Shown here piece after piece: positions 41,340 through 49,009 of a stretch of DNA of 50,951 bases. The position numbers and the translations under genes were made by a program. Under the pieces are notes generated by a model. The model saw only the letters and a list, made by a program, of their open reading frames with translations. It had not been told where the DNA came from and did not search any database. The stretch's first letter is position 1; each line of letters begins with the position of its first letter. The stretch spans positions 1 to 50,951 of the forward strand of contig JAFQQY010000018.1 of assembly GCA_017410365.1 (NCBI GenBank), in the 5' to 3' direction. The stretch is from Prevotella sp. (lineage in GTDB: Bacteria; Bacteroidota; Bacteroidia; Bacteroidales; Bacteroidaceae).

Positions 41340-43676
41340 CTATCCCTTCCCAATCTCCTCCGCCGCATGAGCATGTGCCGTTTTCCACACGCGCCAACCG
41401 ATGCAGAGCGTTACGAGCAGGGTGATGAGGAGGAAGATAGCCGGATAAAGCCATAGAGGAATGGCAACCTGATGTATGTAACCCTCTAACCATGGCTTTA
41501 CGCAAACGTAGGCAATGGGGAAGGCAACGATGCCAGCAGCAACGAGTACCGCAGTCTGTTCAATGAAGAACAGTCGCAGTATATCGCCAGTACGAGCACC
41601 GAACACTTTGCGCACGGCAATCTCCTTGCGTCGTTGTTCGCAACTGATGGTTATCAGCGAATAGGTGCCAAACAAGGCAATGATGATGCAGACTGCTGTC
41701 ATTATATAGAACAGTCCCAGCAGTTTATCCTCAGAATGAAGCAGGTTGTTGAATGATTCTTCAACGTTGCTTAGATGCCAATCATTATTATTGTTGTAAT
41801 AAACTTTTAGATGACTGTTTATAGAATCGCGAATGGTTGGCCATGTGCCAGGGCGGTAACTGATTATTGTGTATTGCCAGGCATTTTCCTTTTCTTCTTT
41901 TGGTTTCGGAACATAGAGCATCGGCCGTTGAGGATTGATGAGCGACTGGGCACAGACGTTGCGTACCACTCCTTTGATGTGTAAGCGTACATCGCGAACA
42001 AAGGTATCTACAGGCTGGATTAGCTCCAAGTACTTCACAGCCGATTCGTTTGCCAAAGCAAATCCTTCTTCGTTGTCTTCTATCCAACGCCCTTCCAGTA
42101 GTTCCAATCCCCAGAAATCAATCTCCTTTCGAGAAATCTCTTTAATTGCGATGTCTTTTGTAAGAATACTTGCATCGTTGTATATCAATCGACTATATTC
42201 AGGTGTATATATATCTTTGCAACCAATCATTACATCTTCCACATCAGGAAGGCTACGTAGATAATGTGCTATCTGTTCTGTTCTCTCAGGATTCTGAAAA
42301 GAAAAGAATATGGCTCGGTTTTGGTACTTGAACCCTATATCGGTGCTGTTGCGCAGATAATGCAGTTGCAGAATGATGACTGAGGTGAAGAAGATGAGTC
42401 CCATGCAGACAACCAACTGCACCCATTGACTCAGCGGACGGAACACGTTGCGATGTCCGCTGATCATGCCTTTATGCAATCTTTCTTTCAGCGACAACCG
42501 CTGCATCCACCAGGTCGTACCCACCAGCAGGGGAATGGTACACAAGGAAACCGCCAGCATGTATAACCCCATTTCGCAGAAGAAATATGAATCTTCTTCA
42601 TAAATGTAGGTGATATTCTTGAACTCAGGCAGCAGCAGATGGACAAACAACAATCCCAAGAAGCAGGATGCGCACAGCATTAAAAGAAATTCTGTGATGT
42701 GCAACACCAACAGTTGCCTGCGTGTAGAACCGCATACCAGTCTCAAAGCCAGCTCGTGTGCCCTCATACGTATGCGGATGGTATATAAAGAAAGGTAGTT
42801 GAAAATGGCACATATAATCACCAACAGTCCCAAGATTGCAAACGTACGGATGTAGTCAGTCTTTACAATGTGGGTGAATAGGGAAGGGCAGTCTTCATGA
42901 AAAGAAGTGAGCGGAATCACCCGTGAGTCGTCTATTTGTACTTGTTGTATTTTATTGATGTGGGCTGTAACGGTATCGGCATTGGCTTTAGGGTGCATGC
43001 GTATGACGGTGAAATAACTAAAAAAGTGGTTGTCGGGCCCAACACTCTCTTCAATATTCAAAGGAACAATACATTGAAATCTGAAAAAGCTATGTTTGCC
43101 CCAATCCTTAATCACGGCTGCCACGGTATATGCGCCTTTACCCCATGTCATGGTATCGCACTTTTGGGAATCGGTATTAATGTAATCTAATCTCAATTCT
43201 TGTCCAATGCAGTCGGTCGAACCGAAGAGCTTCTTTGCCAATGTTTCTGTTACAACAGCAGCAGTTCCGTCGGGTTGCATCTGAGGATAGTTTCCTGCAA
43301 TCAATTCAGGAAGGAAAGTAGAAAGAAACATCGTGTCGGCTATCAATACATCATCAATGATGTTCTTGTTGATGTTCAATTGACGAATACTGAAACTGGT
43401 GGTCTGTTTTGCTTGTGGCACATTCTTTATAATCAGCGCAGCATATTCGTGGGAACTTTGCGGGAAACTGGTTGCCCATTTGTCTGGTGAATGCATTAGT
43501 ATGTGCAAGTTCTCAGCCTCGGGATGAAAGGCATCATACGTCGTTTCGTATCTCCACCAAAGCGAAGACAGTGCAAAGCAGGCAAAGCCGATGGCCAGAC
43601 TTACGATGCTGACTGCCGATTGCAGCCGGTATTTCCTCATTTGCTGAAAAGCAAGTTTGATGTTGTGTAGTAGCAT
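41340..43676 (-). CDS. Two-FtsX-domain ABC permease (copy B)
   Basis: A 778-aa permease with the same eight-helix plan. First-half coupling motif MRAHELALRLVCGSTRR, second-half EQRRKEIAVRKVFGARTGDI. Its N-terminal 36 residues (MLLHNIKLAFQQMRKYRL onward, to the ALS/ALA change) and C-terminal 30 residues (CIGWRVWKTAHAHAAEEIGK region) match copy D at 46433 exactly, while the middle of the protein differs widely. AT-rich in its central part (18 of 60 G/C at 42181-42240). Confidence 0.92.
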   Translation of the reverse strand: MLLHNIKLAFQQMRKYRLQSAVSIVSLAIGFACFALSSLWWRYETTYDAFHPEAENLHILMHSPDKWATSFPQSSHEYAALIIKNVPQAKQTTSFSIRQLNINKNIIDDVLIADTMFLSTFLPELIAGNYPQMQPDGTAAVVTETLAKKLFGSTDCIGQELRLDYINTDSQKCDTMTWGKGAYTVAAVIKDWGKHSFFRFQCIVPLNIEESVGPDNHFFSYFTVIRMHPKANADTVTAHINKIQQVQIDDSRVIPLTSFHEDCPSLFTHIVKTDYIRTFAILGLLVIICAIFNYLSLYTIRIRMRAHELALRLVCGSTRRQLLVLHITEFLLMLCASCFLGLLFVHLLLPEFKNITYIYEEDSYFFCEMGLYMLAVSLCTIPLLVGTTWWMQRLSLKERLHKGMISGHRNVFRPLSQWVQLVVCMGLIFFTSVIILQLHYLRNSTDIGFKYQNRAIFFSFQNPERTEQIAHYLRSLPDVEDVMIGCKDIYTPEYSRLIYNDASILTKDIAIKEISRKEIDFWGLELLEGRWIEDNEEGFALANESAVKYLELIQPVDTFVRDVRLHIKGVVRNVCAQSLINPQRPMLYVPKPKEEKENAWQYTIISYRPGTWPTIRDSINSHLKVYYNNNNDWHLSNVEESFNNLLHSEDKLLGLFYIMTAVCIIIALFGTYSLITISCEQRRKEIAVRKVFGARTGDILRLFFIEQTAVLVAAGIVAFPIAYVCVKPWLEGYIHQVAIPLWLYPAIFLLITLLVTLCIGWRVWKTAHAHAAEEIGKG
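41344..41439. repeat. 96-bp exact repeat, 3' end of copy B
   Basis: Identical to 46437-46532. It covers the codons for the last 30 or so residues of permease copies B and D and stops sharply at both sides. Confidence 0.9.
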
Positions 43677-43702
43677 GGAGCTTTTATATTTAATTCTTTA
43701 TT
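43572..43702. repeat. 131-bp repeat, 5' end of copy B
   Basis: Matches 48671-48801 with a single substitution. It covers the first 35 codons plus 26 bp upstream of the ATG, so the identity extends beyond coding sequence. Confidence 0.9.
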
Positions 43703-43725
43703 AATCCTTAATCCACGGGGCATTA

Positions 43726-46167
43726 TTATTCCATCGCTATCGCTTCTGCCGGAGGAATGTGAGCAGCCCGGCGTACCTGCACGTAGAGGGCACCTGTGGA
43801 GATGCCACCGATGAGCAGGGCTACGGTCAGGAAAATCCAAATGCCGATAGGGGCACAGCTGGCGAAGTCGGCTGTATAGATGTTGATAAGCCAAAGCGCA
43901 AGTGGGATGCTAACGGCAAAGGCTGTTGTCATGATTATTATGTAGCGCTTCATGAGAAGACCGAATATCTGGCTAACGGTGGAACCATGTACCTTGCGCA
44001 GGGCTATCTCGCGGCGACGGCGCTGGATGTCGAAGAGCGAGAGCCCCAGCAGTCCCAAACACGAGATGACGATGGCCACCACGCTGAAGGTGGTGTAGAT
44101 GTGCACCGTGCGGCGGTCATCGTCAAACACGGCGGCCAGCTCGTCCTCGATGAAGCTGTACTTCAGTTCACCGTTGCCCACTTCGGCATGCAGTTTCACC
44201 AGAAAATCGACCACCTCGGCTCGTCGTCCCTCGGGGTACGAGGCATAGAAGGCGAAGGGGTGACGGCCGAAGCCGTCCTTGTCGGGCGTGAAGAAGAGGG
44301 GGCGTGTGGGGCTTGTCGGGTGTCCCGTCTTGAAGTCCTTGATGATGCCCACCACGCGGTAGGGCGGGTTGGTCTTCATCTCCTCTTGTACAGAAGCGTC
44401 AGCGGACCACGTAATCCACAGGCGGCGGGCTGTCTGCACGTAGGCTTCGGCCAGGTCGGTGATGCCCAACAGACGGGCCATCGATTCGTTGATGATGCAG
44501 ATGTAGGCATTCCATTCATCTTCATCGGTGAACAGGCGGCCGGCCGCTAATTCATAACCCATGATGGCTTGGTATCCCTTGGTGAGGTCGCCCTTGAGCA
44601 CTTCGATGGTCTGTCCGTTGTGGATGATGTCTGTACCACCGCTTCCTTCCGTCATCTGGTAAGGCATTCCCTGTGGGTTACACCAGTGGGTGATGAGGGG
44701 CGACTCGTTCAGGCGGATGGTCAGCAGGCTGGCCTTGTGGCGCATCTCTTCTCGCATTTTTTCCCACTCCTCTTCGTTGCGGATGTTGTTGATTCCATCC
44801 TCGCTGCTGAGGGTGGCGGTGACGATGTTCCGCGTGTTGTACCCCATGTCGGTGTGGAGGATGTAGTTCAGGTGGCTGATGAAGTAGATGGCAAAGACGG
44901 CCAGTGTAGAGGTGATGATGTATTGCAAAAAGAGGAAGACGTCGCGCGACACTCCCGGCCGGCTCATGGCTCCCACCGACTGCATGGAGGTGATGGGTGC
45001 CTTGTGGACATGCTTCCAGAAGGGGTAGAGCGTAGTGACGAAGGGCAACCCCACGAGCAGGGCCAGCGAAGCCTGCCAGTCGAACGTCTTGTAGTCCATT
45101 TGCGGGATGCCCAAGTAGCGCTCCATCAGCGGTTGCGATGCGTCGATGAACATCCAGGCCAGGAAGAGGCCCGCGGCCACCTGTACTAAGTTCTCCACAA
45201 ACAGGCAGGCAAAGATGTGGCTGCGCGTGGCACCGTAGATGCGGCGGATGTTCATCTCCTTGCCCCGTCGGAGCAGGATGGCTGTATAGACATTCACAAA
45301 GTTGAAGATGCCGATGAAAAGCAGGATAGCTGCCGCGATACTGAGTATACGCACATTGCTGGCATTACCCTTGCAAGTTTGTTCATCCATCCAAAGGCCG
45401 TAGCTGGGGTGGAAGTACAGCTCCTTCATGGGGAAGAGCTGGTAGCGCAGGTTGTACTCCCATATCTTGCTGTAGAAGAACTGTCCGTTGCGCTCGTTGA
45501 AGTCGTCGATGTCGGTGTCCGGCCGCAGGCGGAGCAGTTTCAAGGAAATGCGGTCCCAATGGTCGCCACGGTGGTAGTTGAACACGATGTCGAACATGAC
45601 GGTGCTCTTGCAAGCGGGCTTGCCCACGATGCCCTTCACCGTGAACACCTCACCGCGCAGTGCCTTGACGGTTTTGCCCAATGGGTCAACGTTAGGGAAC
45701 AGTCGACGGGCAGCCTCGTCGGTCAGGATTATGTCGTTTGAACCTTCTAGCTTATTGCTTCCAGCCAACAGCGGGAAACGTGCTATGCTGAAGAAAACAC
45801 TGTCGGCAGCCATGCAGTAGAGGGAGAACTCTTGATTATCTTTTTCTACTGTTAGTTGATTGAGGATGCAGAACTCTGCAGCTTCTTCCACCTCGGGGGC
45901 GCGGCTGGGATAGACCCAACCCTCTTCTTTGTTGGGGTTCTCATCGCAACCGAGGCTGGGACTGGAGTCACCTTCCCGCTCGGAGAGCATGATATAGGTG
46001 TTTGCCAAGTCGGCATAGTGGCTATCGACCGTCAGCTCCTGATGGACATACCGCAGGATGGTGAGGGCACAGGTCAGTCCCAGTGCGAGGCTGGCAATGT
46101 TTATAGCCGTATGAGACTTGAAACGAGTCATTGCTCGTAAGGAAATTATGATACTGTAGAGTTTCAT
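43726..46167 (-). CDS. Two-FtsX-domain ABC permease (copy C, GC-rich)
   Basis: An 813-aa permease with the same topology. First coupling motif RRGKEMNIRRIYGATRSHI, second RRRREIALRKVHGSTVSQI; ends PPAEAIAME. It is visibly more GC-rich than copy B: 39 of 60 G/C at 44221-44280. This also produces long open frames on the opposite strand, which I treat as shadows. It may have arrived by exchange with another Bacteroidota genome. Same strand and order as the other copies, so expected to be co-transcribed or co-regulated. Confidence 0.92.
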   Translation of the reverse strand: MKLYSIIISLRAMTRFKSHTAINIASLALGLTCALTILRYVHQELTVDSHYADLANTYIMLSEREGDSSPSLGCDENPNKEEGWVYPSRAPEVEEAAEFCILNQLTVEKDNQEFSLYCMAADSVFFSIARFPLLAGSNKLEGSNDIILTDEAARRLFPNVDPLGKTVKALRGEVFTVKGIVGKPACKSTVMFDIVFNYHRGDHWDRISLKLLRLRPDTDIDDFNERNGQFFYSKIWEYNLRYQLFPMKELYFHPSYGLWMDEQTCKGNASNVRILSIAAAILLFIGIFNFVNVYTAILLRRGKEMNIRRIYGATRSHIFACLFVENLVQVAAGLFLAWMFIDASQPLMERYLGIPQMDYKTFDWQASLALLVGLPFVTTLYPFWKHVHKAPITSMQSVGAMSRPGVSRDVFLFLQYIITSTLAVFAIYFISHLNYILHTDMGYNTRNIVTATLSSEDGINNIRNEEEWEKMREEMRHKASLLTIRLNESPLITHWCNPQGMPYQMTEGSGGTDIIHNGQTIEVLKGDLTKGYQAIMGYELAAGRLFTDEDEWNAYICIINESMARLLGITDLAEAYVQTARRLWITWSADASVQEEMKTNPPYRVVGIIKDFKTGHPTSPTRPLFFTPDKDGFGRHPFAFYASYPEGRRAEVVDFLVKLHAEVGNGELKYSFIEDELAAVFDDDRRTVHIYTTFSVVAIVISCLGLLGLSLFDIQRRRREIALRKVHGSTVSQIFGLLMKRYIIIMTTAFAVSIPLALWLINIYTADFASCAPIGIWIFLTVALLIGGISTGALYVQVRRAAHIPPAEAIAME

Positions 46168-46199
46168 TGTTGTTATTTTCTATAAGTTCAGAAAGCCTT

Positions 46200-46235
46200 A
46201 CCTCCGACCTCTCGCCCTTTGGAGAGGGGAGTGGT
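46200..46235. repeat. REP-like GC-rich element
   Basis: CCTCTCGCCCTTTGGAGAGG with flanking C/G runs can form a hairpin (CTC(T)C.../...GGAGAGG). It resembles interspersed elements common in Bacteroidota spacers and the one at 28255-28350. Confidence 0.5.
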
Positions 46236-46261
46236 AACAAACCCTCTTCTTTTGTGTGGAG

Positions 46262-46355
46262 TTAAAAGAAGTTATCGCTTCGCTAAGAAGGAGTTTCCTT
46301 GAGCTGTGCGAAAAAAAAGACGTATGCTTTGGTAACAAACCTTAATCTTTAATCC
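46262..46355. repeat. GAAGTTATCGCTTCGCT element and GACGTATGCTTT/TTAATCC module
   Basis: 46262-46290 matches the reverse complement of 41291-41318. It is followed at 46319-46358 by GACGTATGCTTTGGTAACAA, TTAATC heptamers and CCACGGG, the third copy of the spacer module found near 39664 and 48948. Confidence 0.7.
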
Positions 46356-46371
46356 ACGGGTGAGTTTTTCT

Positions 46372-46430
46372 TTCCCTCCCCCAAGGGGGAGGTTAGGTGG
46401 GGGCATTCCTCGGGGAGGCCAGGAGGGGGC
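46372..46430. repeat. GC-rich hairpin element
   Basis: CCTCCCCC (46375-46382) and GGGGGAGG (46385-46392) form a perfect 8-bp stem with a 2-nt gap; a second G/C-rich stretch follows. It lies just past the stop codon of copy D and could act as a processing or termination signal. Confidence 0.55.
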
Positions 46431-46432
46431 TT

Positions 46433-48775
46433 TTACCCCTTCCCAATCTCCTCCGCCGCATGAGCATGTGCCGTTTTCCACACGCGCCAACCGATGCAGA
46501 GCGTTACGAGCAGGGTGATGAGGAGGAAGATACCGACGAAGAGCCACCATGGCAACTCTGTCTGTATGATGTATTGTTCAATCCAAGGTTTCATGCAGGC
46601 ATAACCTATTGGGAAAGCAATGATGGCAGATACAAAGAGTAGCAGCAGATACTCAGTGATGAACTGTGCCAGCACCTGACTGACCTTGGCACCAAACACT
46701 TTGCGCACGGCAATTTCCTTACGGTTCTGCTCGCAATCAAGCATAATCATCGACCATATTCCGAAGAGAGAAATGAGGATACATACCAGCGATACGGCAG
46801 TCATCAGTTTGCGCAGTGTCAGTTCTGAGAGGATAATCTTGTCGTATTCCTCTTCGCAATTTTTCAGACTGTAAGTGTTCTTGCCCGTTTCGGTATTCTT
46901 CAGCATGTCGTTCAGTTTCTTGCTCAGACTATCCCATGTGCCTTTGTGGTATTTTATGAGGTAAAGTCCATGCCCATAACTGCTGCCGTACAGGTCGTTG
47001 CAGAAGAGATGATTCTCTGCCTTGTCAGAAGGTCCTTTGTAAAAGATGTCCTCCACCACACCCACGATGGTGTAACCCTTTTTCTTGCTCTGTTCCAACC
47101 GTGTGCCGATGGGCTTTTCTACATCCATCTCTTTGACTGCAGATTCGGTCACCACAGCACAGTCCTTGTCGCCTTCCTCAATCCAGCGACCTTCTTTAAG
47201 TTGCAGACCATAGAACTGCTGGTAGTCTTTTGCACCCAACACCATGTTGCAGTAAATGCGCTTGTCTGTTCCTCCCACACCCAGACTGAAACCAATCATG
47301 CCGTTTCGCGGGAAAAGTGAATATCCCTCGTGCCACTCCTTGATTTCGGGTATTTGATTCAACTGTTGGGCAAAGGCCTTATGGTCGTTGTCGTCGTAGA
47401 TGTTGAGCACCGCCATGTTCTGGCGCTCAAATCCCGGGTTGGTGTGACGCAGTTTCTCCAGTTGCATCATCATCACTGCTGTGCAGAATATGAAACCAAT
47501 GCTGATGGTCATCTGCACCACCACACTTAGCTTGCGGAAGTTCTTGTAGGTGTGCTGTACCCCGCGTCCTTGTAAGGAATGTTGTGCCGATTTGCGTCGG
47601 AAATATCCGATGACAGGAACCGACAATATAAAACCGACAACCATCACTACAGCCGAGTATATAGCAGTCTCGCCATAGATGGCATGGCGGGCGCTGGCAA
47701 TACCCGTTATTCCACGGAACCATGGCAGCAATGCCTCTATGAAAAGCAGACCGCAGCCCAAGGCGATGACCAGCAGTAGGGCATACTCAGTGAAGAGCAT
47801 TGCCATAATGTTGCGTGTGGTGGCACCGAACACCGAGCGAAGCACCACTTCACGATGGCGAATGAAGATGCGGTTGAGGAACAGCGTCAGATAGTTTAGC
47901 AATCCTGACATGATGAGCAGTATGCCAGCCAGTGCTATAATACGGATATGGCGGAATTGCACGAGACCAGTGGCGGAACTCAGTGTGCTGGTTTCGCCAG
48001 AGTCGCTCAGCACTTGGCGGAATCTGCCGAGAGGTACGGCACTTAGTCCGCTGTAATCGAATGCTCCGCCTTTGCCCCAGTCGTGTACGGTCTCTGGCAC
48101 CTTAACTACGAAAGTGTCCATCTTCTGCACAAAGGCTTCGCCATCTGCCCTCTGGTTCAGACGGACAAGGGCATAGCCACAGCTGCTGTACCAGTTAAGT
48201 TCATATGTTTCGCCGTAGATAATGTCGAAAGGAATATTGGTGTGCTGTCCGTAGCTGCTCACCACAGCCGTTACAGTCAGTTCCTGATCATTCCATACTG
48301 ATTTGAACGTCTTCCCTACTGGATTGTCCTTGCCCCACACCTTGGCAGCAAACTCTTCGGTTACGGCATACTGATGGCGGTGCATCCAGAAGTCAGCATT
48401 GCCCGACACCACGCGTATTCCCATCGTTTTCAGGAAACTGCTGTCGCATTGCATCTCGTTGATTTCGTGTTTCACACCATCAATGAGGATGGTATTTTGT
48501 CCTGGTACGATTTTGGTAACCATTTCAGCCTCGGGCAGATTGGAAGCAAGATAACCAGCCAGCGGTTCGCGCACAATCAATCCCTCTTTCTGGTACACCA
48601 TATACAGACGGTCTGCGTCTGGATGCTGTGTGTCAAATGTCCGTTCATACCTTATCCATAGCATAGCCAATGCAAAGCAGGCAAAGCCGATGGCCAGACT
48701 TACGATGCTGACTGCCGATTGCAGCCGGTATTTCCTCATTTGCTGAAAAGCAAGTTTTATGTTGTGTAGTAGCAT
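46433..48775 (-). CDS. Two-FtsX-domain ABC permease (copy D)
   Basis: A 780-aa permease. N-terminal helix about 20-42, coupling motifs IRHREVVLRSVFGATTRN and EQNRKEIAVRKVFGAKVSQ, C-terminus ending AEEIGKG. Both ends are shared with copy B (131 bp and 96 bp blocks); the inner 2.1 kb is different, including the two periplasmic domains that would contact substrate or adaptor. This pattern suggests gene conversion at the ends or replacement of the centre. Confidence 0.92.
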   Translation of the reverse strand: MLLHNIKLAFQQMRKYRLQSAVSIVSLAIGFACFALAMLWIRYERTFDTQHPDADRLYMVYQKEGLIVREPLAGYLASNLPEAEMVTKIVPGQNTILIDGVKHEINEMQCDSSFLKTMGIRVVSGNADFWMHRHQYAVTEEFAAKVWGKDNPVGKTFKSVWNDQELTVTAVVSSYGQHTNIPFDIIYGETYELNWYSSCGYALVRLNQRADGEAFVQKMDTFVVKVPETVHDWGKGGAFDYSGLSAVPLGRFRQVLSDSGETSTLSSATGLVQFRHIRIIALAGILLIMSGLLNYLTLFLNRIFIRHREVVLRSVFGATTRNIMAMLFTEYALLLVIALGCGLLFIEALLPWFRGITGIASARHAIYGETAIYSAVVMVVGFILSVPVIGYFRRKSAQHSLQGRGVQHTYKNFRKLSVVVQMTISIGFIFCTAVMMMQLEKLRHTNPGFERQNMAVLNIYDDNDHKAFAQQLNQIPEIKEWHEGYSLFPRNGMIGFSLGVGGTDKRIYCNMVLGAKDYQQFYGLQLKEGRWIEEGDKDCAVVTESAVKEMDVEKPIGTRLEQSKKKGYTIVGVVEDIFYKGPSDKAENHLFCNDLYGSSYGHGLYLIKYHKGTWDSLSKKLNDMLKNTETGKNTYSLKNCEEEYDKIILSELTLRKLMTAVSLVCILISLFGIWSMIMLDCEQNRKEIAVRKVFGAKVSQVLAQFITEYLLLLFVSAIIAFPIGYACMKPWIEQYIIQTELPWWLFVGIFLLITLLVTLCIGWRVWKTAHAHAAEEIGKG
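46437..46532. repeat. 96-bp exact repeat, 3' end of copy D
   Basis: Identical to 41344-41439. Confidence 0.9.
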
Positions 48776-48801
48776 GGAGCTTTTATATTTAATTCTTTAT
48801 T
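48671..48801. repeat. 131-bp repeat, 5' end of copy D
   Basis: Matches 43572-43702 with one substitution; includes 26 bp upstream of the start codon. Confidence 0.9.
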
Positions 48802-48822
48802 TTTCTAGTTGTAAGGGGATTT

Positions 48823-49000
48823 TAGGAGTTCGGGAGTTCAGGAGTTCAGGAGTTCAGACAATAGCTTTACAGGCAATCCCTCATCCATAAACTCTCATCC
48901 CTCATCCAATTTAAGGAGTGTAGGAGTGGAAGGAGTGTAGGAGTGCAGACGTATGCTTTGGTATCAAACCTTAATCCTTAATCTTTAATCTTTAATCCAA
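48823..49000. repeat. Composite spacer repeat (second full copy)
   Basis: Octamers TAGGAGTT, CGGGAGTT, CAGGAGTT, CAGGAGTT (48823-48854), then GGATGAG heptamers (about 48888-48920), AGGAGTGTAGGAGTGG units, GCAGACGTATGCTTT and TTAATCC heptamers (about 48969-48998). Nearly all modules also occur in 38184-38216 or 39519-39720. Confidence 0.85.
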
Positions 49001-49009
49001 AAGAAGATT

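Noticed and set aside
43759-45741. Three long open frames on the plus strand (263, 206 and 174 aa) opposite permease copy C
   Set aside because: They lie antisense to a clear permease gene. Their length is explained by its high GC content, and the translations show no recognisable motif.
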